Source: Pleodorina starrii (Eukaryota > Chlorophyta > Chlorophyceae > Chlamydomonadales > Volvocaceae). Taken from it: 64,000 bases of DNA. The notes below the pieces were generated by a model. The model searched no databases. It worked only from the letters and a program-made list of their open reading frames with translations, and was not told where the DNA came from. Location of the stretch: positions 3,782,001 through 3,846,000 of the forward strand of contig BRXU01000001.1 in assembly GCA_030267565.1 (NCBI GenBank), given 5' to 3'. Numbering within the stretch: position 1 is the stretch's first letter; every line of letters begins with the position of its first letter. Both the position numbers and the translations under genes were made by a program. Positions 54,566 to 64,000 of this stretch are shown here, one piece after another.

Positions 54566-57500
54566 CACAATACCGCCGGAAAGTCCTGAGGAGTGTATGT
54601 AATGGATGTGCCAGAGAGGACCTTTGGCGTTGTAGAACCCTAACGCCTACTCACATCAAGACTGATCGAGCCGTTAAATATGCTGTTGCATGAAAAGTCC
54701 ATACAGCTTGAACATGTGACTGCCAAATCCGACAGCTTCAAGCTGCAAATTTACCCTATACAAGTTGGACTCGGTCAGGGGTCAGCCCAACATAAGCGAT
54801 AGGACGGTAAGCTGCTCTTTCTTCTTCAAAGAATCACAAAGATGTTTTGCAAGGGCTTGTTGTTCGTTGGTCGTGTGTCTGCCTGAAAGGCAGGTTCGGA
54901 CTCACGTAGATTTGCTGTTATGAAAACGATGCACTACGCATCGTTGAAAGCCCAAAAATTCACGCTTGCATAGTCTTCATGCACACGTAAACTGTTTTAT
55001 GTATGTGCATTTGCAGTGCCAGTGCGTCGGTGACCCCTGGGTCACGGTCGATCGGCGAAGTTGGCAATTGCCACGCGGAAGTATAAGCCCCAAGTTAACC
55101 AAAAGCCGTCACTTATAATCACATGACGAAGAAGAGGAAATAAGACGGGCACGCCCTTAAATGGCGTCTCGATCGCCCAATTGCCACCCGACAGCACATC
55201 CGCAATGCCTTCGGAAGTCGTCCTTCCTCTACAGGCATTGATAGTGTCGTTCATCCCGAGTCTTACCTGACAGGCAGCTGTTTTTCAAAGTGCGCCGACG
55301 GTGCAAGGCCCGTTCCCATCGCCGGCGGCTTTCCTCACGGTCGTTGTGAAGACGTGCGTATGTGTGTGTGTGGTTGTTACAGTGGGCTCCAGACTCTTGA
55401 AGGGTAGATAAGAGCCACCGGACCAGTTGGCCCTTCGTGCACTGCACCGGAGGCGACCAGGGCAGCCGAGGTGCCCAACTACACCAGACAGCACGAGTCG
55501 CCCAGACAGAACGAGCAAGCCCGGGGGGAAAGGCTCAAGAAACCCGCGACCACGGCGGGGGACTTTGCCGTGAGGCTTGCCAATTGGCGACGGGCCCCGG
55601 CCCCCCGCAAGGAGGCCCACGAATTGACCTGACAGCGAGTCCTGTGCCCTAAAACACTCCAATCGAAAGAGAAGGATTCGGATCAGCGTATAACTAATCG
55701 TCCATCTGCGTCCGCTGTGGCTACGAGCACACGAACTTGTCTGAGGACGTGTCGGTTCTCAATCAAGCATGAAAGCTCTAACCGTTATTGCTGCTTCCAG
55801 TGCCAAACCGCGACCTACAATCTACAACAAAGAGTTACACCTGGTGATGAGGAGCCCACAGCTGTCAAGTACCCCTTCTCCGTGGGAAGTGCAGCAGGCG
55901 ACGTGTCGTATTCGTTTCTACTTCTGGCAAGCACGCGCTTTAGCGGGAGGGTCATCCGGAGCCCTTGTAGCAACAACAGCTGTCACGCGATACCAAACAC
56001 TCTAGGCTCTCAAGCTACAGCAGGAACATCATTGAGCGAGGGCAGTGCAGGAAGCAACCAATCAACCGACGACTGGCATCAAGCCAGGCGCAGCTATTCC
56101 CGTAACACCACGATCAACACAAAGCCACCAACAACATTGAGCACAACAAGCCAATCCTAACGCCGCTGTAGGCAGCCAAATCCCAAGCAAATGAACGAGC
56201 GAACGACGCACGCGCCTTTTGCAGCAAACCCCAAGCAAGCGATCAACATGCGTGAGGCGGGCCCTGCGCCCGCCATTTACAGCGGGACGCGGGTATGCAA
56301 GACAGAACTAGACGGCCGAAAGGATAAGGACAAATCCCAACCCTGTGCGTGGACGAGTTACTTCCTTTTGCAGAAAGAATAGCTCAACACAGCCCGGGCG
56401 GGTGCCTTACTTGCTAATGGCACACGCTCTGTTCAGGTTCCATACGGTTCATGGCAGTCCTTCGTTACGAAACGACAGTACGGAACAAAGCAGCACGGAA
56501 CAAAGCAAGTCCATGACGCAAAAAAGAAGGGTCGGTGTCCAATGCAACACGATGTGTGTGTACTGAAATTGCCACGGCAGCACATACTAAGCTCATCAAT
56601 GGTCGGAAAACTATTCAGCAACAAGAATCCCAGGCAAACCGCGGACTGCCATCCATCTCGGCAATAAGCGGTCAAGTAGGTACGGCAAGTACGGCAGGTA
56701 GATTCAAAAAGTTGGATCCACTGACGCAAAAGTCCGTTCTAGGCCTCCTCCACCGACACGCTTCGGAGGCTACGAATGCACACAACCCAAACAACAACTC
56801 GCAGGCGCGCTGTTTTAAGTATCAACTTGACAAAGATTGCATGACAAAGATTGCGCTTGTGCGGGTGCGTATGGCCTTCTCTCCCGAGCATTTTTGACGC
56901 TCCATTGAAGGGCCTCCGCAAGAGACGACCATGTGACCACCACCTACCCTCGCCGAAAACAGCAATATCCAGACAGCTTAAGAAAGGAAAGGTATTGAAA
57001 AATCGACTGCCAGCAGAACGAAACATCGACTGCAAATCTACCAAAACGTAGGAGCGTGGCAGAGATAAGACGTACGTATGCAGGTGCGTTGGACGAGCCT
57101 ATCGCTATATATGCCCTCACGTGCCCCACGCGCCCTCCAGCCTCCACCGTGCCCCGACGTCGATTGCTTTCTTACCAACGATAAACCGATGCGCAATCAA
57201 CGACAACAGGCAACCAACCGCTGTCCTTACCGTTGTCTGCAACTAACCAAGCCTCCCAACGGTATGTTCCAGCCCCTCCACTGCATCACGCACGCACGGC
57301 TTCGGGGCGGCCCTTCGCCCCCGCTCTACGCCAGCGCCTTACCAGTCCGATGCTAAGCAAATTGTCGCCTTTCTCGCTATTTTTCATTGTATTTCGTTAT
57401 TATTAGCCGAAGGTGACGATCTCTAGGAAAGCCGCACAGCGGCGATCGAGGCGTATGTAGGAACACACGACTCATCTGTTCGCTTAGTTCCTCCACTACC

Positions 57501-57705
57501 AGGATCCCGTTCCGTTTGTTAGAACCCCACCATCCAGCACCCCGCCTCGCCCCGGCAGCCGGCACAGCGCAGATGCCTTATTATTGCCACACACCACTAC
57601 TTCCCCGTGTTGTGCCCACGTGGCCGTGCCGGCATTCATGCACTCGCAACTGAGCGTCTCGTCGTGATCGACCGACCGACTGGACCTGCCTTGATTCCTT
57701 CCTTG
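54566..57705. other. 3.1-kb intergenic region upstream of J-ferredoxin
   Basis: Contains the presumed J-ferredoxin promoter and the 3' UTR of the kinase at 57.7 kb. Two short hairpins stand close together (54877-54891, CTGCCT stem; 54925-54945, AACGATGC stem). A plus-strand stretch 55448-55630 reads a polar frame (ATRAAEVPNYTRQ ... GDFAVRLANWRR, then TGA) that may be a mobile-element relic. Other ORFs, including 55717-56160, lack recognisable content. No complete gene supported. Confidence 0.5.
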
Positions 57706-60700
57706 TCACTTGCGGCGAAAGTACGTGCACATCTTGGCAAGCACTCCCTTGGGCGGCGACTGGGGCTGCTGCTGCTGCTGCGGCGGCGGCGGCTGCAGTT
57801 GGGCCGACTGCGATGGCGACATTGGCGGCGATTGCGACGGCGACAGCGACAGCGCCTGCGAAGAGGACGGCGACTGTGGCTGCGACCCGTGGGTCTGCGG
57901 CTGGTTACGCTGCTGCGGATGGAAGCGTTTGTCGGTCGCTCGCACGCCCGCCACGGACTGCATCGCGCCCGCCACCGCCGCCAGCTCCTCGCTGCCGGCG
58001 CTGCTGCTCGCCGGCAGCAGCCTGGCAAACAGCCCACCGACGCCGCCGACGCTGCGCTCACTGCTCGCGTCGCTCAGCCCGGAGTTCTGCGGCCGCGGCG
58101 GCGACGGCGCCCCCGGCATCATCATAGCGTTAGGGCCCGCCGCGGCGGCAGCGGAGGCGAAGGGGCTGCGAGCGGTAGCGGCTGCAGTGAAGGGGCTGCG
58201 GCCGCCGACGGGTACGCCGCCGCCGGCGGCGTTGCGCTGCTGCGCGAGTAGTGACTGCTGCTGTTGCTGTTGCTGCTGCTGCTGCTGCTGGTGGGGTTGC
58301 AGCTGGTGATGGTGCGGCGGCGGGTGGTGTTGTGGGGCCGCCGGATGCTGCTGCTGCTGCTGCTGCTGGCGCCGCGCCCGTCCGTCCATGGCTGCCAGGT
58401 GGCGGTACTCGCGGAGGTCGATGAGCTGTTCGGGCCCCGCGCGGCCCTGAGCCAGCGCAAGCCGACGCGCGTAGTTGGCCGCCGCCGCCGCCAGCCACCG
58501 GTTATTCACCAGATCCTACACAGGTACGACATGTACGACAACAGTCGGGTATATGTATGCCATGCTGTATGCACCGCTCGAAATGCGGCACCATGCAGTG
58601 GGCGCTCTACACATGCGGCAGCGTGGCAGCTCCAGCTGTCCAGCAGCGCCCGGCGGACGACCCACAGTCCCACATACCGGTAGGTACACCCAACCCTACC
58701 TGCTGCCAACTCCCCCTCCCGCCGGCCACACCCACTACTCAGTTCTCACCACCAGGGAGGTTCTGCGCTCTGGGTTCCTGGTGAGCAGTCCGTGGATGAG
58801 GTCCGTGCAGCCGGCGCTCACAGTGGGGGGCAGCGGGTACATGCGGCCGTGCAGGATGTTCTGCACGGTCGCTGAGAGGCTGTCCGGGCGAGACGCATCC
58901 TGGAAGGGGTACCTGCGGGCGGTGACGGTGGGGTGTGGCGGTGCAGTGTAATGCAGTGAGGAGTAGCAGTAGAGGTTTATGCTGTTAATTTGTGATCAGA
59001 GCGCGCTTCAAGGGCGTCTCCTTCGGTTGGGGTGGCTTTGAGCTGGGCTGAGTAGGGACGGGTTTGAACGGTGCGTAGGCAGTGGTGCCGTGGCGGTGTG
59101 CAGCTCATACCCGATATCAGCTAGACATACAGGCATGACAGCAGGGCCTGATGACGGGGGCAAAGGCACGCGTGCATCCCTCGTCCGTGTGTATACGGCA
59201 TTAGTCTCTGGGCAGCACAACAGTACGACACCGGTACGATCAACCCACCTGCCGGTGACCAGAAGGTACATCAGCACGCCCATTGCCCAGGCGTCCACGC
59301 GGCGGGCGTCGTACGGCGGCTGGTGTACGGCAGAATCGACGCCGGGCTTCGGCTCTTGCTCTGTCAGCATCTCTGCACCAGCCAGGAGTGATGAGGACGA
59401 AGTCATGGATCTAGACGAGATCTAGGGAACGCCTCTAGATAGGGTCAACCTTTCAGCCCCAGCAGTACGGTAGTACGGCGCACACTCACCGGGACTCATG
59501 TAGTCTTTTTTATTTACGGCCACAGGAGGTGGATCCGGTGGCGCACGTGCCCCAATAGCAAGCGACCGTCCGAGCGATCCGGCGGGCGGACACGCATCCA
59601 GCAGGAGACAGTTGTACGGCGGGCGCGCGGTTGGACGACGGTTAGTTGCATGACGGTAGGTCGCCGACGGAGACGCCCGAAATTATTGTGTTCCAAAGGG
59701 CGCCATTACGTTGTTACACCGCATACAGCGAGCAGCAGGACAGCCGGAGGACAACAGAAGCGGAGAGGAAGCGTTTTCGTTTTTGTGCGGAGGAATGGCC
59801 ATTGGTGGGAATAACGGTACCGGTAACGTTCGGGAACGACGAGGTCAGAGGCAGCCAGAACACGCCGCCAAGCGCCCGGAAGGTACGGCGGGTTGCGAAA
59901 CTTGCAAACTTGGGAGAGTGTTCGGGATCAAGTACAAATCGTGGAAAGCGGCCCTACCTGCGCGCCCCCGCCGCTGTATGTACTCGAGTACGAGTCACAA
60001 ACACCGTCAGCACGTCGTACACGCACCGTACCTGGCGTGCCGACGCCAATGGTCTTTGCCGACGCGAGGTGCTTGGATAGCCCGAAGTCGATCAGCTGTC
60101 GTACGCATGCATGACGAAGGATGGACGAGCCGCCGGCGACCGGAGATAGATGCGGAGGCCAGCGCCCAGCGGCGAGGAGGTTGGGAGTCGGTTGTGTGCT
60201 AGAAGAAGACCTAGACCTATCTACAATGTACGACAGTCTAGATCCGCACAGACAAGAGCGAAGCGCCCGCATTCGTATTGCTGTGGCTGTAGCGGATAAA
60301 TACTTTAAACATGCGAAGAATCGTTAGGAATTGTCGAAGGGTCAAGATCGACATTTTGCGCCAGGATTGCAGGTGGTGCAAGACAAATTGTGTCGTACGC
60401 CCGCCGTTATCCGTAATCCGTACCTTCAGCAGGTGATTGGATCGCTGCACCATGCAGTTGTCCGGTTTGATGTCCCGATGACAGAACCCCGTTGCGTGCA
60501 TGTACACCAGACCGCGAAGCTGCGGGCGAGACAGAGCACAGAGGGCCGTACTGTCGTAACAAGAAGTTGTGGTCAACTTGTCACAGCGGCGGACATTCGG
60601 AGCGCGTAACAAAGAGGAAGGACACAATACACCGGGAAGGAACACGATACGAGGGCACGCTACTGGACGGACTACCGTACGCCTCCTACGCAATGGTGGC

Positions 60701-63281
60701 CGACAGCAGCGATCAACGACCGCAATCAAGAACCACTGCCGTACCCTCTGCCGGCCCAGCCCCTCTGCCCCGTCCCGCCACTCACCGCCTGTGTGAAATA
60801 GAATGCCGCCATGTCCTCGGGCATGCGGCCCCCACACTCATTGAGCAGGTCCAGCAGGTCGGGACCGCTGATCAACTCCCACTGAGGGAGGGACGGGCAG
60901 GGGGCAGGACCGGGCCGGAGGCGGGACCGGAGGCCGGACCGGAGGCGGGATCGGGCCGGAGCAGGGTTGCTATCTTCCTTGACGGGAGTATCTACGGGCT
61001 CAGATATTCGTTGCTCAAATGTTCCAAAAACTTCTATGGATGACGAGAAGTTTTTTGGTTGGGAAGGCCCAAAAGTATCTGTGTGCAGTGGCCAGATATC
61101 AACCATGACCATGTGCAATGTAGGAACTTGTTTTCAGTAATATCCAGCACAGTTGTTCGGAGCCGAAAACATCTTTTTCGCCGTCGGGAGGGAGCCGGCG
61201 ACGTGATTTTATGGGGGAATGGGCTTCCGAAGTTCTATGGATGATCAGATTGTATGGTCAGAATTCTCCCTAAAATATCCTACTGGACACTCAAAATCGT
61301 AAAAAAAACTTCTATAAAATTTCAAATTTTTGGGCAAATAGATATTTTTATCCTAAGATAGCAACCCTGGGCCGGAGGCCGACTTTGAGAGTAGTGGCGG
61401 GATCGGAGTCGCGGGCGGTACACGGGCGTGGGCAAGTAGCCGCTGGTATTGCAGTACAACCACTCAACCAGACAACGGTGCAACGGTGTGGTGAGCAGGG
61501 GAGACTGAAGGGGAGACTGAAGACCTTTGGGAAGCGCGCAGACCTGCCGTGCAGTGGGTCATGTGGATGATGAGGGCATGGGTAGACCCGACGGGTGGCT
61601 GAGTGGGTTCTGGGTTGTTCGAGCGAGTGCCGGACACAGCGCACAGCAGGACGGTTGGCTGGGTCTCAGGCGGGTTCCGAGTAGTGCGGTAGAATTCCGC
61701 ACGGGAGCGTGCGACGGCGCACGGTACGGCGCACGGTACGACGTGCGCATCGTCGTACCACGATGACGAGTTGTTGGCCCTCCGCAAAGGCGTCCAGCAC
61801 TCGTACGATGTTGTCGTGACTGATGGAGGCGCTGAAGTTGATCTGGGTGAAGGTGGAATGGGCGGTGGAGCGAGGCGCGGCGAAGAAACGAATCGGCATG
61901 TATGTACCGGTAACAACACGACGACTTTTGCGGTTTTTTGAGTTTTGACGACTTTGGCTTTCATCGACGACCTAGGGCAACAATACCATACACAGCAGGG
62001 CAGGGCAGGGTGGAGGGCAGCATGCATGTCCTGCTGTGTAGGTGGCAGGCATGTCCAGCAACGCAGCGGGAAGGGGCATTAGGAAGATCTCTTAACGCGC
62101 GCGCACGCACGCATGTCGATGCGCAATTACACATACACTCACATACATACCCCTACAAATACACATACACATACCCGTACACATACACACATGTATACAC
62201 ACGGCGGGATCACACCGATGTGCTGAACACTTCCGGGCGCCTACGTACCTCCCGCATGACGACCTGAAGGGGAACCTGATCGGGTCGCATAACCTACGGG
62301 CGGGTGTGCGTCGTCGAAAGGTTAATTCTGTGGGTCGGTTGCTTGAGTGGTCGGTTGGTGGTTGGTTGATCGGTTGGTAGAACGAAACTCGCTCGACGGT
62401 GGCTGGGGGGGCTGGTAGGATCGGGGGCTGGCTGAGTGGGCGAGGGAGCGGGCAAGGGACCGAAAGGACGCGACGGCGGGAGTGGGAGGCGGGACGCGTA
62501 GCGCTCGGAACGCAGACGGAAATGTGGGTCGGGTTGGGATGCCGCGTGTGCATGCGCGGATCGGACAAAGGCCGTCCTGTCGACCTTCCGAAGGGAGGTA
62601 AGCGGGCACTGCCGATGTCGCCGCGGCCTGGCCCCCTATTTCGGGGCTGCGCCTGGATGCTCGCGTCGCACTTTTGCCGGCCGCGAACAGCAGTCTCGCC
62701 ATCGCCGGTGCCTGGTCTTAACGTATTTATTTATTTGTTCGCGCCGGGAAGGAGACGGCGTACAGCTGTAGGGTCAGAGCCGCTGCTGGGCCGCTCACCT
62801 TGAGCGCGACCAGCATGTGCTTCTCCAGGTCCTCGGCAGCGTACACCACCGCGGTGCCTCCGCCTGTCGCAGATTATTAACATACCAAGTAGCATGAGAA
62901 GTCAAAAAGCAAATCAACGTTATAGACGTTTGTCCGAAGGAAATCGGGCCCCCGGGCACACCCTTCCAGGTTCCGGAACGAACAAAAAGCAAAAACACTC
63001 CAGAATTCCCTTTGCAGAAATTAGGGGTACATCACGCATCAGCTGCTCGTGTCGTTGTTGTGCTGCGCGCGTGTGGGCGAGCTTGGCAGCGGCTCGCGGC
63101 TTGCTTAAGGTTGACTGTTGCTCTCAGCCTCCCATATCGGTGTCCGCGGTGTGCACGCTAAAGACACCTAAAGCTGCGCGACATGAAACTCACGGTTAAG
63201 CTCGCGCTCGATCCGATAGCGGCCGCCCTTCAGGAGTGTGCCCGGCGGTAGCGCCTGGTGCTGTGCAAATGCCGGTAACAT
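57706..63281 (-). CDS. Serine/threonine protein kinase with Gln-rich C-terminal tail
   Basis: Eleven exons (63194-63281, 62799-62863, 62249-62263, 61759-61842, 60786-60881, 60424-60519, 60032-60095, 59490-59504, 59249-59372, 58750-58912, 57706-58515) join in phase to 539 residues. Kinase motifs: GRYRIERELNRGGTAVVYA (Gly loop), VALK Lys51, Glu56 in VVMREI, HRDIKPDN (130-137), DFG Asp151, GVGTPDYMSPE, then DAWAMGVLMYLLVTGRYPFQ. This is an RD kinase, broadly of the CAMK/SnRK2-like type by the HRDIKPDN and YMSPE region. Exons 3 and 8 are only 15 nt. The last ~255 residues are Gln/Pro/Ser/Ala-rich and probably disordered. The start at 63281 gives MLPAFAQHQALPPGTLLKGG; an upstream exon cannot be excluded because the frame stays open. 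Intron 4 carries a hAT-type MITE. Substrate and pathway unknown. Confidence 0.88.
60954..61377. mobile_element. 408-bp hAT-type MITE with 8-bp target duplication
   Basis: Perfect 15-bp terminal inverted repeats CAGGGTTGCTATCTT bound 60962-61369. The flanks are the identical 8-mer GGCCGGAG (60954-60961 and 61370-61377). TIRs starting CAGGG with an 8-bp target duplication are the hallmark of the hAT superfamily. The interior is AT-rich, has no transposase, and repeats TTCTATGGATGA. It sits in intron 4 (60882-61758) of the kinase, outside splice sites. The flanking DNA is itself rich in CCGGAGG repeats, which slightly weakens the duplication evidence, but the match at the exact TIR borders is clean. 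Confidence 0.85.
62095..62200. repeat. CA/TA-rich simple repeat in kinase intron 3
   Basis: Imperfect ACACATACACATAC tract in the intron between the 15-nt exon 3 and exon 4. Non-coding. Confidence 0.7.
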
Positions 63282-64000
63282 GATTGACGATGCTGCGGCC
63301 CCACGGTAAAGATTTGGCAACAATTCCTGCTGCCCTTGGGCTCCCAGCCCCGTTGGTGTCTCGAAGAAAGATGCGCTTGGGTTGCCTGCGCCTGTTGTTG
63401 TCCTTCACCCTGTCGCCTATGGTCTCAACCTACAAAGCCGATTTATTATTCAACGTTTTGTTTCCGTTTCCATGAATTATCGACCGGATTTGGACAATGT
63501 AAGGGCGTGCATCTTACTTTTGGACACATTTTTGAGCCGTATTCCGTACTTGGGCGGAGAGGTGATGTTTGGAACGTCGCTTTGAAAGCATTCTCGTGCA
63601 GCGCCAGCGCAGACAAAAAATTGGCGGACAGCAGCCTAGTACGACTTCGCGCAGACAGCTCGACAGTGCTCGACTGCGCTCGAGAGAGCTGGGCGAAGGT
63701 GATCCGGCTAGTTCCGCGCTGGACTCCGCCGCTCGCTTGCCCGCCCTGCTCGCCGGCTTCGCCGACCACGGTCAACCCCACGCTCCCCCGTGCGCCTGCC
63801 CAAAGCCCCTCCCGAGCAGCACTGCATTGACACATGTATGCAAAGTTGCAAACCCTAAATCCGGAATGCAAAGGAGGTGCCAAGGCAGAGGCAAACGCCA
63901 TGCGCGAAGCCTTAGAATGCCTGGCAAAACGGTGCTTCGAAGTCGTCTGTAACGTCTGGGCCCCGCCGGCGCGTGCGTCATTAGCAAGTTTATGGCAGGT
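63282..64000. other. Upstream region of the kinase at window edge
   Basis: Presumed promoter or 5' leader. A minus-strand frame in 63300-63408 (KDNNRRRQPKRIFLRDTNG) is mildly protein-like and could be a 5' exon of the kinase in another frame, but no phase-compatible splice was found. Nothing else supported. Confidence 0.45.

Noticed and set aside
54840..54960. Possible tRNA (GGTTCGGACTC word with two hairpins)
   Set aside because: No acceptor stem or T-arm pairing could be built around the T-loop-like word.
55285..56160. ORFs of 125 (minus) and 147 (plus) codons
   Set aside because: No recognisable motifs, weak algal codon bias, simple repeats included; not called.

Overview
The window looks like nuclear DNA of a volvocine green alga (Chlamydomonas/Volvox relatives). 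The signs are GC-rich coding exons with long Gly/Ala/Ser/Gln tracts, many short GT-AG introns (about 65 placed here by eye), a TGTAA-type polyadenylation signal behind the FKBP gene, and families characteristic of this lineage: an OPR-RAP organelle RNA factor, a chloroplast J-domain/ferredoxin protein, and large TKL kinases with low-complexity tails. All gene models were built by reading splice sites and protein motifs; no alignment was run. Exon coordinates given as resolved have matching splice phases.

Layout: (1) 1-13,970, minus: the first 14 exons (3' end cut by the window edge) of a giant receptor-like TKL kinase with signal peptide, Asn-rich ectodomain, one membrane span, kinase domain and long disordered tail. 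Its intron 13 holds an inverted-repeat element and a tandem duplication. (2) 15,972-17,854, minus: thylakoid-lumen FKBP. (3) 19,201-22,348, minus: C-factor-like short-chain dehydrogenase, head-to-head with (4) 23,538-28,355, plus: AP-2 mu. (5) 29,453-37,165, minus: OPR repeat protein with C-terminal RAP domain. A decayed second RAP copy (37.9-38.1 kb) lies between it and (6) 38,415-39,671, plus: intronless mitochondrial uS9. (7) 40,952-43,749, minus: HAD hydrolase, probably plastid. (8) 44.67-47.5 kb, minus: degenerate tyrosine-recombinase mobile element with a PHD-like finger and an internal 59-bp tandem array. (9) 47,974-50,454, plus: a 5'-truncated LINE with intact reverse-transcriptase ORF and a 9-bp target duplication. 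(10) 51,423-54,565, minus: chloroplast-type DnaJ-ferredoxin protein (CDJ3-5 type). (11) 57,706-63,281, minus: serine/threonine kinase with Gln-rich tail and an apparent 408-bp hAT-type MITE in an intron.

There is no operon logic. Genes are monocistronic and mostly minus-strand. Several products plausibly act in organelles (lumenal FKBP, OPR-RAP, uS9m, HAD, J-ferredoxin), two are signalling kinases and one is an endocytic adaptor subunit. The least ordinary parts are the PHD plus tyrosine-recombinase element with its repeat array, the very recent LINE insertion beside it, the giant receptor kinase, and the duplicated-then-broken RAP domain next to its intact source.
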